A stretch of DNA of 64,000 bases from the NCBI GenBank assembly GCA_027489035.1, contig JAIYAN010000015.1, positions 248,001 through 312,000 on the forward strand. Direction: 5' to 3'. Positions 1 through 10,379 of the stretch are shown here, piece after piece. The notes below the pieces were generated by a model. The model had not been told where the DNA came from and made no database searches. It saw only the letters and a list, made by a program, of their open reading frames with translations. The position numbers and the translations under genes were made by a program. Positions within the stretch are counted from its first letter, which is position 1, and every line of letters begins with the position of its first letter. The stretch is from Chitinophagaceae bacterium (GTDB lineage Bacteria; Bacteroidota; Bacteroidia; Chitinophagales; Chitinophagaceae).

Positions 1-2217
1 ACTTTTAGTCATACATTTAATAATATTGGAAACAACACCGTTTCATTAACCGTAACCACAGATAAAGGTTGTGTGAGTATTTTACGCGATACCACAATTT
101 TCATCCATGCCATACCTGTTGCGGGCTTCATCGATCCTGAGGTTTGTTTATCTGATACTTATGCTCAATTTACAGACACTTCAACTGTTTTGGGTGGTAC
201 AATTGTAAGTTGGAATTGGAATTTTGATCATCCGCAAAGTGGTGCAGCTAATACATCTACCCTTCAAAATCCTCGACATAGTTATGCTACAATTGGTACA
301 AAAAATGTAACATTTATTGTAACCAGCAATCAAGGGTGTAAGGATACCGTTACACAAACCTTTTTTGTAAATGGAGATATTCCAGTTGCTGGTTTGCAAG
401 TGTTAAACCCAACAAGATTATGCGCTAATGATTCCGTTGCAATAAAAGATTTGTCAACAGTAAATGTTGGTTCAGTAGTAAAAGTTGACATTTATTGGGA
501 TGCATTAGGTGCGCCTACAACTTTTGAAACAGATCAGTTGCCATACAATGGAAAAATATACAAACATCTGTATCCAAACTTCCAAACCCCGCTGACTAAA
601 ACTTATACCATAAGGTTTAGGGCTTATTCTGGTGAAACTTGTGTTGATGATTTTACGCAGACCATCACCATAAATGCGGCTCCGAAAGTAAGATTCAATA
701 TTATTCCAGATACTTGTCAGTTTATTTTACCTTTCCCAATTACACAAGCATCTGAAATTGGAGGTGTACCAGGAACATTTGTATTTACAGGCCAAGGCAT
801 TACAAGTGCGGGTGTATATAATCCGGTATTAAATGGAGCTGGAACATTTGATTTACATTACGTGTATACCTCAACTGCAGGTTGCTCCGATTCAGCAGAT
901 AGGCCAATAAAAATCTTACAAGCACCATTGGCTAATTATGGGTATTCATTACCAACATGTGAAAAGAAACAGGTTTTATTTACAGATTCATCAAGTGCTC
1001 TAGTTGGAAATTTAACTACATGGACATGGAATTTTGGGGATGGAACACCGATATTGGTTAGAAATACGAATTCACCTTTTAACCATGTGTTTAACAATCC
1101 GGGTATTTACAATGTAATATTATTTGTAACTACAGATGATGGATGTAACAGTAAAACCAAAGTAATTGAAGTTGATATTCATCCCGAACCATTAGCTAAA
1201 TTCAAGTTTTCAGATACAGCTTGTTTGCCAAATGCAAAGGTTTTGTTTACAAATACATCAACTATTCCTGATGGTACTGTATCAACACTAAGTTATACAT
1301 GGAATTTTGGAGATCCTTCATCAGGCGCACAAAACACATCAAATGCAATAAACCCAAATCATATTTTTACTACAACAGGGCCTTATAATGTTACTTTAAA
1401 TGTGGTTTCAATAAATGGATGTAAAGATGATAGTACAATTAGCGTAAACACCATACATCCTCAACCTGAAGCTCGTTTTAATTTTTCAAAACCTTCTGTT
1501 TGTGTAGGTGATAATGTTCGATTCATAGATGTCAGTGATCCAAAAGATGGAATAACATCACAATGGAATTGGAGTTTTGCCGACGGATCTTCATCAACAC
1601 AAGTATCTCCGATACATACATATTCAAGCGTTGGTGTGTTTTCACCTTCGTTATACATTGTAAATAGTTTTGGTTGTAATAGTGATACTATTAGTAATCC
1701 ATTTGAAGTGTATGCTTATCCGGTTATTTCTGCAGGGCCAGATTTATTAATTTTAGAAGGCTCAACAATGCCACTTCAAGCAACTGCTTCAGGTAATGAA
1801 TTACAGTATTTATGGACAAGCAGTCAATACTTGAATAACGTTAATTTATTGAATCCGCTTTGTACACCTATGGATGACATCATGTATACCTTAACTGTAA
1901 CGGGCGAAGGTGGTTGTCCTTCAATAGATCAAATGAAAGTGAAGGTTTTAAAAACACCAATCATTCCCAACACATTTTCACCAAATAATGATGGTATAAA
2001 TGACAAATGGGAAATTGAATATTTAAAATTCTATCCTAATGCAAAGATTCAGGTATTTACAAGAACAGGTAAATTGGTATTTGAATCTAAAGGTTATTTA
2101 AAACCTTGGGATGGAACTAAATCGGGAGTTGCATTGCCATTAGATACTTATTATTATATTATTGAACCAGAAAGTGGAAGAAAACCAGTAACGGGTTTTA
2201 TAACCATTATCAAATAA
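1..2217 (+). CDS. PKD-repeat secreted protein with T9SS type B (CHU_C) C-terminus, 5' partial
   Basis: The reading frame is open to the left edge of the window, so the true start lies upstream; the first in-frame non-ATG-independent stretch begins at base 1. The visible ~738 residues hold at least four PKD-like beta-sandwich modules, recognised by WxWxFxD cores (WNWNFDHP, WTWNFGDG, YTWNFGDP, WNWSFADG) each followed by a H-x-F/Y strand. The last ~85 residues start at PNTFSPNNDGINDKWEI and are a gliding-motility-type C-terminal domain (CHU_C), the type B signal for export by the type IX secretion system and surface anchoring. The PorP/SprF-family gene immediately downstream (2 to 53 bp gap) fits the known pairing of type B adhesins with SprF-like partners. 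Likely a large surface adhesin; the ligand is unknown. Confidence 0.9.
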   Translation, partial: TFSHTFNNIGNNTVSLTVTTDKGCVSILRDTTIFIHAIPVAGFIDPEVCLSDTYAQFTDTSTVLGGTIVSWNWNFDHPQSGAANTSTLQNPRHSYATIGTKNVTFIVTSNQGCKDTVTQTFFVNGDIPVAGLQVLNPTRLCANDSVAIKDLSTVNVGSVVKVDIYWDALGAPTTFETDQLPYNGKIYKHLYPNFQTPLTKTYTIRFRAYSGETCVDDFTQTITINAAPKVRFNIIPDTCQFILPFPITQASEIGGVPGTFVFTGQGITSAGVYNPVLNGAGTFDLHYVYTSTAGCSDSADRPIKILQAPLANYGYSLPTCEKKQVLFTDSSSALVGNLTTWTWNFGDGTPILVRNTNSPFNHVFNNPGIYNVILFVTTDDGCNSKTKVIEVDIHPEPLAKFKFSDTACLPNAKVLFTNTSTIPDGTVSTLSYTWNFGDPSSGAQNTSNAINPNHIFTTTGPYNVTLNVVSINGCKDDSTISVNTIHPQPEARFNFSKPSVCVGDNVRFIDVSDPKDGITSQWNWSFADGSSSTQVSPIHTYSSVGVFSPSLYIVNSFGCNSDTISNPFEVYAYPVISAGPDLLILEGSTMPLQATASGNELQYLWTSSQYLNNVNLLNPLCTPMDDIMYTLTVTGEGGCPSIDQMKVKVLKTPIIPNTFSPNNDGINDKWEIEYLKFYPNAKIQVFTRTGKLVFESKGYLKPWDGTKSGVALPLDTYYYIIEPESGRKPVTGFITIIK

Positions 2218-2269
2218 AATGATATTCTTGAATAAATTAAAAATCTGTAAAAACAGAAACGCATCGAAA

Positions 2270-3301
2270 ATGAAGTTTTTTTTATCATTGAATATTTTTA
2301 TGTTGATTTGTGTGTCTTCATTTGGGCAAGCAAAGCCCAATTACACACAATATGTACTCAATAACTATATTTTAAATCCTGCAATTTCTGGGATTGAAAA
2401 TTATGTAGACATAAAAACTAGTTTTAGAAATCAGTGGACGGGAATAGTAGGGGCTCCTGTTACATCTTACTTTACTTTGCATGCACCAATTGGTAAAAAA
2501 GACGATTTAACTACTGCTACATCATTTGAAATGCAAGGTGTAAATCCGCGAGGAGATGATTATTGGAAAAATTATGAAGCAGCACCAGCACATCATGGGG
2601 TAGGGATGTCTGTGGTAAATGATAAAGCAGGTTATATCAATCGTTGGACCATTTCTGGTTCCTATGCATATCATATACCATTGTCTACAAAAACAACATT
2701 ATCTGCAGGTATTAATTTGGGGGTTTCAAGCATCAATTTAGATAGATCTAAGGTTTATTTTGGAAATTTAGATCCTAATGATCCAGCAATTGGATATGCC
2801 AGTAATGAACTTCAAAAAATAAAGCCAGAAATCGGTGCAGGACTTTGGTTGTATGGTTCTAAATATTATGTTGGAGCTTCTGTACTAAATATCATTCCCG
2901 GAAAAAATAGTTTTGTTTCTAGCTTAAAGTATGGTAATTATTTTACGCCAAATTATTTCGCAACAGCAGGCTACCGTTTTACTTTAGATGATAATTTTTC
3001 TTTATTGCCTTCATTCATGTATCAATATTGGGAGCCACAATTGTCTGGGCTTCATGTTAATGCGAAACTTCAATATCAAGATTTTGTTTGGGTAGGTGGT
3101 AGCTATCGTGCTTCTAATTTGATTTCTGGTTACGCAGCATTTTTGGGATTCAATATTTCAAATACAATCAATGCGAGTTATTCGTATGAATTGGCAACTA
3201 CAAATAGATTGAAGAATTATACAGGAAATACCCACGAGCTTTTAATTGGCTTTGTTTTGGGCAATAAATATGGAGATACTTGTCCAAGAAATGTTTGGTA
3301 G
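2270..3301 (+). CDS. PorP/SprF family type IX secretion system membrane protein
   Basis: Outer-membrane beta-barrel of the PorP/SprF family, with the typical mature start QAKPNYTQYVLNNYILNPAI and a barrel-like C-terminus. Family members help secrete or anchor cargo with type B C-terminal domains, such as SprF for SprB. I place the start at the ATG of 2270, which gives a compact signal peptide (MKFFLSLNIFMLICVSSFG) cut before QAK; an upstream ATG at 2219, two bases after the previous stop, would add 17 residues rich in Lys/Asn. It follows the PKD adhesin closely on the same strand and is probably cotranscribed with it. It ends 6 bp from the convergent adhesin gene. Confidence 0.9.
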   Translation: MKFFLSLNIFMLICVSSFGQAKPNYTQYVLNNYILNPAISGIENYVDIKTSFRNQWTGIVGAPVTSYFTLHAPIGKKDDLTTATSFEMQGVNPRGDDYWKNYEAAPAHHGVGMSVVNDKAGYINRWTISGSYAYHIPLSTKTTLSAGINLGVSSINLDRSKVYFGNLDPNDPAIGYASNELQKIKPEIGAGLWLYGSKYYVGASVLNIIPGKNSFVSSLKYGNYFTPNYFATAGYRFTLDDNFSLLPSFMYQYWEPQLSGLHVNAKLQYQDFVWVGGSYRASNLISGYAAFLGFNISNTINASYSYELATTNRLKNYTGNTHELLIGFVLGNKYGDTCPRNVW

Positions 3302-3307
3302 TATTTT

Positions 3308-6145
3308 TTATCGAATTAAAATTACTGTGCCTGTTTTAGTAACTGATTTCCCATAATTACAAGTGGCTTCAATAGCATAAATATAAGTACCAGCATCTAG
3401 CAATTGCTGATTAGATTTACCATCCCATCCCATATGTCTATAATTGGGTTCGAAGTTTTTTCTTTCGAAAATTAATTTATGGTAACGGTTATAAACTGAG
3501 AACTTATTTATGATTCTAATGCCTCTTGATAAAGGATAAAACACATCATTTAATCCATCGTTGTTTGGTGTAAATGCAGTAGGCATCATCAAATTTGCTT
3601 GGTCGCATAAAATGAAAATATTCAAAGTATCTCTAAAAATACAATTGCTATCAGAAATGGTTTTAATGTAAAAGGAACTTTTTTCTCCTACAACAGTTGC
3701 AATTGGGTTTGTACAATTTATGCAAGATAAAAGATGAGCTGGTTGCCAAATTATTTCCCGAATATTATCGCTAAATATTGGGCTCAATTGGGTAGACGTA
3801 TTTAAAGAAATATATTTATCAGCGCCTAACTCAACGATTGGCAATGGATTCACTCGGATTGAAATTTCTTTTTGATTGTTAAAACAACCCACAGAATCGA
3901 TCATCGAAATTTTATAACTGATATCTGTATTTGGAGATGAAACGGCATTTGCATAATGATCAGAAGATAGAAAAATGTTTGGAGTCCACTGTACTTTTTT
4001 ATCCCTTGGCTCAAGTTGTATTTCTATATTATTGTTTAAACAAATTCCAGTATCTAAGAATGGTGAGCGAATATCAAAGGGTTCAAAAACTTTTATATAA
4101 GCACTATCTTTTACGGTACAGCCAAAACTATTTGTTGACGAAACAAAATATGTAGTGCTGTGAATGGGGGAAACAATTGTGCTGTCGCATGTATTACAAT
4201 ATGGATTTACTGGAATAGAACTGCTCCACAAAACGTTGTCGCTGGAATGTGCAATCAATTGAGCTGATTGTCCCAAACATAATGTATCCATTTTGGGAAT
4301 AGTCCATGCAAATGGCAATGGTTTTATATGAATTGTTTTGATCAAACTGTCTGTACAACCTTTTGTATCAATAGCTTTTAATTTTACAAAATAAACATCC
4401 GCATTAGAAAATAAATAAGGCGTCAAATTATACCCAGTATTATTAAAAACATTGTCAATACTCCAATGATAGATGTTTACCTGCTCATCATTTCTAAATG
4501 AAGTTGTTTGATTATTACTTGTTAATGCAACATTTAAACATAATTCTTGTGGTATTGAGAATGCTATTCTAGGGCCAATAACAGGAAGCATTCGTCCTAG
4601 AAAAACGGTATCCTGACAATATGAAGCTCCTCGATTAACAATTACACGATTATTGTTGAAATAACCAAAATTGGTGGGTTTGAAGGTTTTAAAACTATCC
4701 ATAGAAATACCAGCAGAGGTGTCAAACAATTTCCAATTATATTGAGCTGACATTCCGTAGATATTTTCTACATAAAATCTAGTATTTGAATTTTTACAAA
4801 CAAAACTATCTGGGTTTATCAGAACAGGTAGGGTAGTAACTAATTTTGATTTCAATGTATCGCTACAATTTGTTGTGGTATCATAAATTATGAGAGAAGG
4901 ATAATATATCCCTGTTGGCGGATATATATGTATTGGATTTTTTAAATTAGAATACGTTGTGAGGTCATCAAAGTCCCAGCTGTATTTTATTTTGCTGGTA
5001 TTTGTATTAAATAACGATGAATTTAAAAAGCTAAATCGTCTTTTATCTGCGCAAGTATTTTTAAAATTAAAACGGGCAATTGTTCCAATAACGCGCACAT
5101 TAAACGATTGATTTATTAAACTTCTACAACCATTTTGAATGGGAGTAACAGTGATTGTTTTTATTCCCAAACTTTTAAATTGATGTGTAATTACAGTATC
5201 CGTTGATTTAACCACACCTTCATTTCCAAATCGCCATTCATATTCATTTGCGTCGGCATGTGCAACAAAAAATGGAATATATGATGCGCAAAACACAGTA
5301 TCACTTGGATAGGCATTTATATAATTGGGTGGTATGCCAAATCGAATGCTGTCAAAAACTTTTGTAACCATACAACCTTCTGTAGTAGTTACAGTTAAGC
5401 TTGGTTCAAAAGCCCCAACTTGATTATACGTATGGTTTACAAAAGTATCGGTAGTGATTAGCGTATTCCCATCTCCAAAATTCCAGCTGTAATTGGCAAT
5501 GAAATTTGGCGAAGAAGGAATCGATACTGAACTTGTAAATACATTATTAATTGGAATGCAACCATTGTTATATAAAATGGAGCTAGATAATATTGGGGCT
5601 ATTATTTTTAATTCTTTACTATCGTAAGATTTACAACCGTTTAAATTGGTGCAAACTACGCTGATATTGAAAGTGCCATAATTGCTAAAAGAATGGTTAG
5701 CAGAATTAAGAGAGGTAATAATTTCGGCTGAGTTGTCACCAAAGTTCCAAGTGAAAGTTGAGCCAGAATCAGCATTATTAATTTGGAAAGAAACCTCTCC
5801 AGGCATACACATTTGAGATCTAGATAAGCTTAAACTGATTAAAGAATTTGTATAAATAGAAATCTGCTTAACTACAGTAGAGGCGGTGTTAGAATATACC
5901 GTAGTTAGTTTAACTTGATAAACGCCAGCACTAACAAATGTAATTATAGGATTGGCGGCATTGCTTCTTTGTCCATTTCCAAAATCCCATAAATAACCAA
6001 TGGGATTTCCTGAGGATTGATTGACAAATTTTATGGTAGTTGGATTACAAAATGTTCCACCAATTGAGGTATAACTAAAATTTGCATTTTGGCCAATTGC
6101 ACAAAAAGACAAATTGATAAAAAATATGGTTAGCTTCAGTTTAAT
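3308..6145 (-). CDS. PKD-repeat secreted protein with T9SS type B (CHU_C) C-terminus, probable ATT start
   Basis: About 945 residues with five or six PKD-like modules (YLWDFGNG, FTWNFGDN, YSWNFGDG, YEWRFGNE, YSWDFDDL) and a CHU_C domain at the end starting near MPTAFTPNNDGLNDVFYPL, so it should be a T9SS type B surface protein. No ATG exists in frame at the N-terminus. The TTG at 6112 would begin inside the signal peptide (MSFCAIGQNA). Reading upstream in frame to an ATT at 6143-6145 gives a textbook signal peptide, MKLKLTIFFINLSFCAIGQ, with a stop codon 11 codons further up. A CTG at 6137-6139 is the other option. The start is therefore inferred; the gene from 6112 down is certain. It converges on the PorP/SprF gene. 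Confidence 0.85.
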   Translation of the reverse strand: MKLKLTIFFINLSFCAIGQNANFSYTSIGGTFCNPTTIKFVNQSSGNPIGYLWDFGNGQRSNAANPIITFVSAGVYQVKLTTVYSNTASTVVKQISIYTNSLISLSLSRSQMCMPGEVSFQINNADSGSTFTWNFGDNSAEIITSLNSANHSFSNYGTFNISVVCTNLNGCKSYDSKELKIIAPILSSSILYNNGCIPINNVFTSSVSIPSSPNFIANYSWNFGDGNTLITTDTFVNHTYNQVGAFEPSLTVTTTEGCMVTKVFDSIRFGIPPNYINAYPSDTVFCASYIPFFVAHADANEYEWRFGNEGVVKSTDTVITHQFKSLGIKTITVTPIQNGCRSLINQSFNVRVIGTIARFNFKNTCADKRRFSFLNSSLFNTNTSKIKYSWDFDDLTTYSNLKNPIHIYPPTGIYYPSLIIYDTTTNCSDTLKSKLVTTLPVLINPDSFVCKNSNTRFYVENIYGMSAQYNWKLFDTSAGISMDSFKTFKPTNFGYFNNNRVIVNRGASYCQDTVFLGRMLPVIGPRIAFSIPQELCLNVALTSNNQTTSFRNDEQVNIYHWSIDNVFNNTGYNLTPYLFSNADVYFVKLKAIDTKGCTDSLIKTIHIKPLPFAWTIPKMDTLCLGQSAQLIAHSSDNVLWSSSIPVNPYCNTCDSTIVSPIHSTTYFVSSTNSFGCTVKDSAYIKVFEPFDIRSPFLDTGICLNNNIEIQLEPRDKKVQWTPNIFLSSDHYANAVSSPNTDISYKISMIDSVGCFNNQKEISIRVNPLPIVELGADKYISLNTSTQLSPIFSDNIREIIWQPAHLLSCINCTNPIATVVGEKSSFYIKTISDSNCIFRDTLNIFILCDQANLMMPTAFTPNNDGLNDVFYPLSRGIRIINKFSVYNRYHKLIFERKNFEPNYRHMGWDGKSNQQLLDAGTYIYAIEATCNYGKSVTKTGTVILIR

Positions 6146-6502
6146 AGGTACGTTTTTAGTTTCAAATCTGCTTATTAATTACATTAAGCGAATTGATATG
6201 CCTATAACGAAGGAATTTCTAATATGTTGTGTTTGGTGGTGGGTTTAAATAAAATTTCTAACTATATAAATATTTATTCAATTAAAAAATAAAAAAATAG
6301 GTGATTTATTTTGGTATGAAACTTGATTTTTAGCGATAAAAAGGGATTAATTCGAGGATATTAAACAGCCCACAATTTAAAGGGTGGATTGAATGAATAA
6401 AATGTTTTTCCATCAGTAATAACAGTTTAAAACAACCACAAATTTGTTTAATGACTTTATAGAATAATCATTGGGCTTATTAGGAATTTTATTTTAAGAA
6501 AT
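6146..6502. other. Intergenic region with no recognised gene
   Basis: This AT-rich stretch lies upstream of the leftward PKD protein and downstream of hppA. I see only very short open frames, no RNA gene, and no clear promoter box on the minus strand, although the promoter of the PKD gene must be here. Confidence 0.6.
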
Positions 6503-6535
6503 AAAAAAAAGGAACCATTAAAAATGATTCCTTTT
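6503..6535 (-). terminator. Rho-independent terminator of hppA
   Basis: On the minus strand the stem AAAGGAATCAT pairs with ATGGTTCCTTT (one mismatch) around a short T-rich loop and is followed by a run of T. It lies 26 bp beyond the hppA stop codon. Confidence 0.8.
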
Positions 6536-6560
6536 AAAGAAGTTGGTTTATTATTATAAT

Positions 6561-8828
6561 TTATTTTTTCGCAACTGATAATACAATTGTATTTGAATTA
6601 TTGGTTGTAGAATTTTGATTGTTTTTGATAATAACATTGGTTTTAGCAGTTTGCTTTTGGCAACACTCGCTGCTATTATCGCACCAACTCATTTTTGCAA
6701 GAGAAGGAGCGATTACCAATGAGACAATACTCATTAATTTAATCAAGATGTTCATTGATGGTCCTGAAGTATCTTTAAATGGATCACCTACAGTATCACC
6801 AGTTACAGAAGCTTTATGTGGTTCAGATTTTTTATAAAACATTTCACCATTGATTTCAACACCTTTTTCAAATGATTTTTTTGCATTATCCCAAGCACCA
6901 CCAGCATTATTTTGGAACATTCCCATTAAAACACCACTTACTGTTGCACCGGCTAAAAATCCACCCAAAGCTTCTGGTCCAGCTAAAAATCCGATAATTA
7001 ATGGAGAGATAATTGCAATTGCACCTGGTAGCATCATTTTTTTGATTGAAGCTTCTGTAGAAATAGCAACACATTTATCATATTCTGGTTTTCCTGTTCC
7101 TTCCATAATACCAGGAATGGTTCTAAATTGACGACGAACTTCTTCTACCATCGCCATTGCTGCATCTCCAACCGCTCTAATAGCTAATGATGAAAATATA
7201 AAAGGAATCATTCCACCAACAAACAAGCAAGCCAAAACAGGCGCTTTGTAAATATCAATGCCTTCCATTTTGAAGTTTCCGTTTTTACCATCAAAAATAC
7301 CTACATAGGCAGCAAATAAAGCAAGGGCTGTTAATGCTGCCGAAGCAATCGCAAAACCTTTTCCAGAAGCAGCAGTTGTATTTCCAACAGCATCCAATAC
7401 GTCTGTTTTTTCACGAACATCAGCAGGTAATTCACTCATTTCAGCAATTCCGCCTGCATTGTCTGCAATCGGTCCAAATGCATCTATTGCCAATTGCATT
7501 GCAGTAGTTGCCATCATTCCAGCAGCAGCAATTGCCACACCGTATAAACCTGCACATGCATAAGAACCCCAAATTCCACCAGCTAAAACTAATATTGGTA
7601 AAAATGTAGATTCCATACCAACAGCCAAACCACCAATTACGTTTGTTGCATGACCAGTTGAAGATTGTCTGATTATTGAAAGCACTGGTCTTTTTCCCAT
7701 AGCTGTATAATACTCTGTAATGATACTCATTAATGCACCAACTGCTAAACCTACAGCAATTGCACCCATAACACCCCATTTAGTAAATGCTACTCCACGT
7801 AGTTCCATTTGTTCTGGCAATAACCAATTTACCAATAAGCCAGCTGCAATAGCAGTTAATACCATTGAACCCCAGTTGCCCATGTTTAAGGCTTTTTGTA
7901 CCGTTGATGTATTTATTCCAGCTGAATCGCTGATGCGTACAAATAATGTTCCTACTATTGAAAATAAAATTCCAACACCTGCAATTAACATTGGTAAAAT
8001 AATAGGAGAGAACCCACCTAAAGAATCCGTACCATTCACAATTGTAGTTTGTTGTCCAAGTACAATTGTAGCCAATACCGTTGCTACATATGATCCAAAT
8101 AAATCTGCACCCATACCTGCCACATCACCTACATTATCACCTACGTTATCCGCAATAGTAGCTGGGTTTCTTGGATCATCTTCAGGAATTCCTGCTTCTA
8201 CTTTACCCACTAAATCAGCACCGACATCAGCAGCTTTTGTATAAATACCACCACCAACTCTTGCAAATAGGGCAATTGATTCAGCACCTAATGAAAATCC
8301 AGTTAATACTTCAATTGTTTTTACCATTTCCTCTGAATCGATAGCTGATCCTGGGGCAAAATATTGTTTAAGTACAATATACAAACCTCCTAATCCTAAA
8401 ACTGCTAAACCGGCTACACCTACACCCATAACCGCTCCGCCTGTAAAAGATACATTTAATGCTTTACTTAAACTAGTTCTTGCAGCTTCAGCAGTTCTAA
8501 CATTAGCTTTAGTTGCAGCCCTCATACCAATATAACCAGCCAAAGCACTCAATACCGCGCCAATGATAAAAGCTACTGCAATGCTCCAATGAGAATTCTT
8601 ATTTGCTTGAGCCATAAAAGCCAATAAAATAGAGACTATAGCTACGAAGTAACCCAATACTTTCCATTCTGCTTTTAAAAACGCCATTGCGCCTTCAGCA
8701 ATAAAATTGCTAATTTCTTTCATTCTTGGTGTGCCCGCATCTTGTTTAGACACCCAATTGAATTTCACAAATGTGTAAATCAAACCAATTATACCCATTG
8801 CCGGTACTGCATAAATCAAATTTTCCAT
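6561..8828 (-). CDS. hppA: Membrane-bound ion-translocating pyrophosphatase, K+-dependent type
   Basis: Integral membrane pyrophosphatase that couples hydrolysis of pyrophosphate to outward pumping of H+ and/or Na+. The substrate-binding block near residue 200-235 is intact ([20 protein letters not shown], then [21 protein letters not shown]). Around residue 482 the motif GNTTAAS has Ala where K+-independent enzymes have Lys, which places it in the K+-dependent class; the pumped ion cannot be decided by eye. At 755 residues it is slightly long because the last ~45 residues form a polar tail after the final membrane segment, containing a cysteine cluster (CDNSSECCQ) and a Asn/Thr-rich stretch. 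It stands alone with its own promoter and terminator. Confidence 0.97.
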   Translation of the reverse strand: MENLIYAVPAMGIIGLIYTFVKFNWVSKQDAGTPRMKEISNFIAEGAMAFLKAEWKVLGYFVAIVSILLAFMAQANKNSHWSIAVAFIIGAVLSALAGYIGMRAATKANVRTAEAARTSLSKALNVSFTGGAVMGVGVAGLAVLGLGGLYIVLKQYFAPGSAIDSEEMVKTIEVLTGFSLGAESIALFARVGGGIYTKAADVGADLVGKVEAGIPEDDPRNPATIADNVGDNVGDVAGMGADLFGSYVATVLATIVLGQQTTIVNGTDSLGGFSPIILPMLIAGVGILFSIVGTLFVRISDSAGINTSTVQKALNMGNWGSMVLTAIAAGLLVNWLLPEQMELRGVAFTKWGVMGAIAVGLAVGALMSIITEYYTAMGKRPVLSIIRQSSTGHATNVIGGLAVGMESTFLPILVLAGGIWGSYACAGLYGVAIAAAGMMATTAMQLAIDAFGPIADNAGGIAEMSELPADVREKTDVLDAVGNTTAASGKGFAIASAALTALALFAAYVGIFDGKNGNFKMEGIDIYKAPVLACLFVGGMIPFIFSSLAIRAVGDAAMAMVEEVRRQFRTIPGIMEGTGKPEYDKCVAISTEASIKKMMLPGAIAIISPLIIGFLAGPEALGGFLAGATVSGVLMGMFQNNAGGAWDNAKKSFEKGVEINGEMFYKKSEPHKASVTGDTVGDPFKDTSGPSMNILIKLMSIVSLVIAPSLAKMSWCDNSSECCQKQTAKTNVIIKNNQNSTTNNSNTIVLSVAKK

Positions 8829-8854
8829 AATAGTCTTTAATTTTTAAAGGTGGG

Positions 8855-8887
8855 CAAAAATAAGGCAATTCGTCTATAAATTGCAAA
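8855..8887 (-). promoter_or_regulatory. Bacteroidetes-type promoter of hppA
   Basis: Minus-strand TATTTTTG (8855-8862) matches the -7 consensus TAnnTTTG, and a TTTG (8884-8887) lies 21 bp upstream of it, as expected for the -33 element. The start codon of hppA is 26 bp downstream. Confidence 0.65.
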
Positions 8888-8965
8888 AAAATGGAGGGGT
8901 TAATTTATATTATTACTCAAAAAACATTAAAATTCGCAATCGTTACCGGAAAATGTAGAAGTTTA

Positions 8966-10312
8966 TTAATTCACTTTGTAAATAATCTTAACCAAATTGT
9001 TTTGTTTAAAATCGGTTTCGATAAAAAAGGGTTTTCTTTTGTTGCCGTCTATTATTTCCAAAACAGTTGTATTTGGGGATATCGAACCTAAATTATCTGC
9101 AACAAATGTTATGATATTTTCACCTGGCGACAAACTAACTTTTAGGAACTGTGGCTTCTTTTTCACTGGGAATCCCTTTGCAATCCATTTTCCATTAACA
9201 GAAAGAGATATACTGTCTCCATCTTCTACTGCATCATCCCATAGCGCAAATTCTAATTCCTGTGAATTTGAAATTAATGTTCCGACTACTTTTGAAACAC
9301 GATTTTCCCCATCTTTGTTTTTTTTACCAACATTCTTTTTGTTAGGTTGAGGGGGATTGATATTGTTGTTATCTTTTTCTATGTATGTTTCAAATGTTTT
9401 ATTGTTTTTTTCATCAAATGGGTTGTAAATTTTTACGGCTATAAAAGTAGCAGCAAGATTAAGGGTATCTGAAAAATCCAATAATTTATTTGTTTGATCC
9501 AATTTTAAATTTATCGCCGCAGTTGAAAATCCTTTTTTGCCAAAATCGTCTGCAAAAAAAGTTAAGATATTTAATCCTGTATCTAATACAAAATCTTCCT
9601 CCTCTCGTTTCTTTTTTGAATCTATTTGATCCAAAATGCCATTGGCATCCAATCTTATTGAAACAATATCAAAATCATTATTATTTTTAAATATTATCGT
9701 TCCTATTTTGTCCTTTACAAATAAGGTGTCAATTAAACCAAAATATATAGGTGATATTTTAGGTTGAAGTATACTTAAAACAGCTTTGTCATTCCATGCT
9801 TCATTGCTTGATTTCATGAACTTTAGTTCTGAATTTTCAAGGATAGAAATAATGTTTTTTGACAAATCCTTTTCGTTTTTAGCGGATGATTTCCAATCTT
9901 TTAATTTTAGTGCAGATGTTCTACCATCCAATGGGATTCTATTTAATGATAATATTGGCTGACCTTTTAAATCTTTACTGAAATCTAATGTTCCATTAAT
10001 TAATTGTATCCATTTTCCTAATTTAATTGGAACTTCTTTTAAAGCAAATTTTTGTGTACTTATGGCAAGTTGACGAGAGTTTTTCTTTACCAATAAAACT
10101 TGATATTGGCCAATAAAACTATCAATTGAAATGGTTAATTGTGCGGGGTATAAAATTCCTTTTTCTGAATGCCCAACTTCCAAACGGGCTTCAAATTGGT
10201 TGGTAGTTTCTGTTTTTGTGCTATTAATTTTCCAATCACCAACAAATACATCCTGACTAAATAAATGATTATTCAGCAATATGATAAGAAAAAAAGTGAT
10301 CCTTAGTTTCAT
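8966..10312 (-). CDS. Secreted protein of unknown function with two copies of a beta-rich domain
   Basis: 448 residues beginning with a signal peptide (MKLRITFFLIILLNNHLFS, cut before QD). I recognise no catalytic motif. The C-terminal ~95 residues hold a domain with the pattern D-x3-DGDSISLxxNGK, then GENIITFVADNLGSxxPNT and a final K-V-N. A more divergent copy sits in the middle of the protein (about residues 205-310; VSIRLDANG, then GLNILTFFADDFGKKGF), joined by a Lys/Asn-rich linker (NPPQPNKKNVGKKNKDGEN). The N-terminal part opens with FVGDWKINS, reminiscent of small lipocalin-like 'amount of ligand' start motifs seen in the second protein at 24874-25947 (FSGQWKGEF). That second protein has the same C-terminal domain, so the two are domain paralogues. 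Probably periplasmic or cell-surface. Confidence 0.85.
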   Translation of the reverse strand: MKLRITFFLIILLNNHLFSQDVFVGDWKINSTKTETTNQFEARLEVGHSEKGILYPAQLTISIDSFIGQYQVLLVKKNSRQLAISTQKFALKEVPIKLGKWIQLINGTLDFSKDLKGQPILSLNRIPLDGRTSALKLKDWKSSAKNEKDLSKNIISILENSELKFMKSSNEAWNDKAVLSILQPKISPIYFGLIDTLFVKDKIGTIIFKNNNDFDIVSIRLDANGILDQIDSKKKREEEDFVLDTGLNILTFFADDFGKKGFSTAAINLKLDQTNKLLDFSDTLNLAATFIAVKIYNPFDEKNNKTFETYIEKDNNNINPPQPNKKNVGKKNKDGENRVSKVVGTLISNSQELEFALWDDAVEDGDSISLSVNGKWIAKGFPVKKKPQFLKVSLSPGENIITFVADNLGSISPNTTVLEIIDGNKRKPFFIETDFKQNNLVKIIYKVN

Positions 10313-10379
10313 TTTTATTAGGGTTGAAAATTACCCGTAAATTATGCCTTAATTATTTGTTTGGCAAATCATTTTTTTA

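Noticed and set aside
7441..7779. Cysteine-rich 112-residue frame
   Set aside because: It is a shadow frame inside hppA; the hppA frame has full family conservation.
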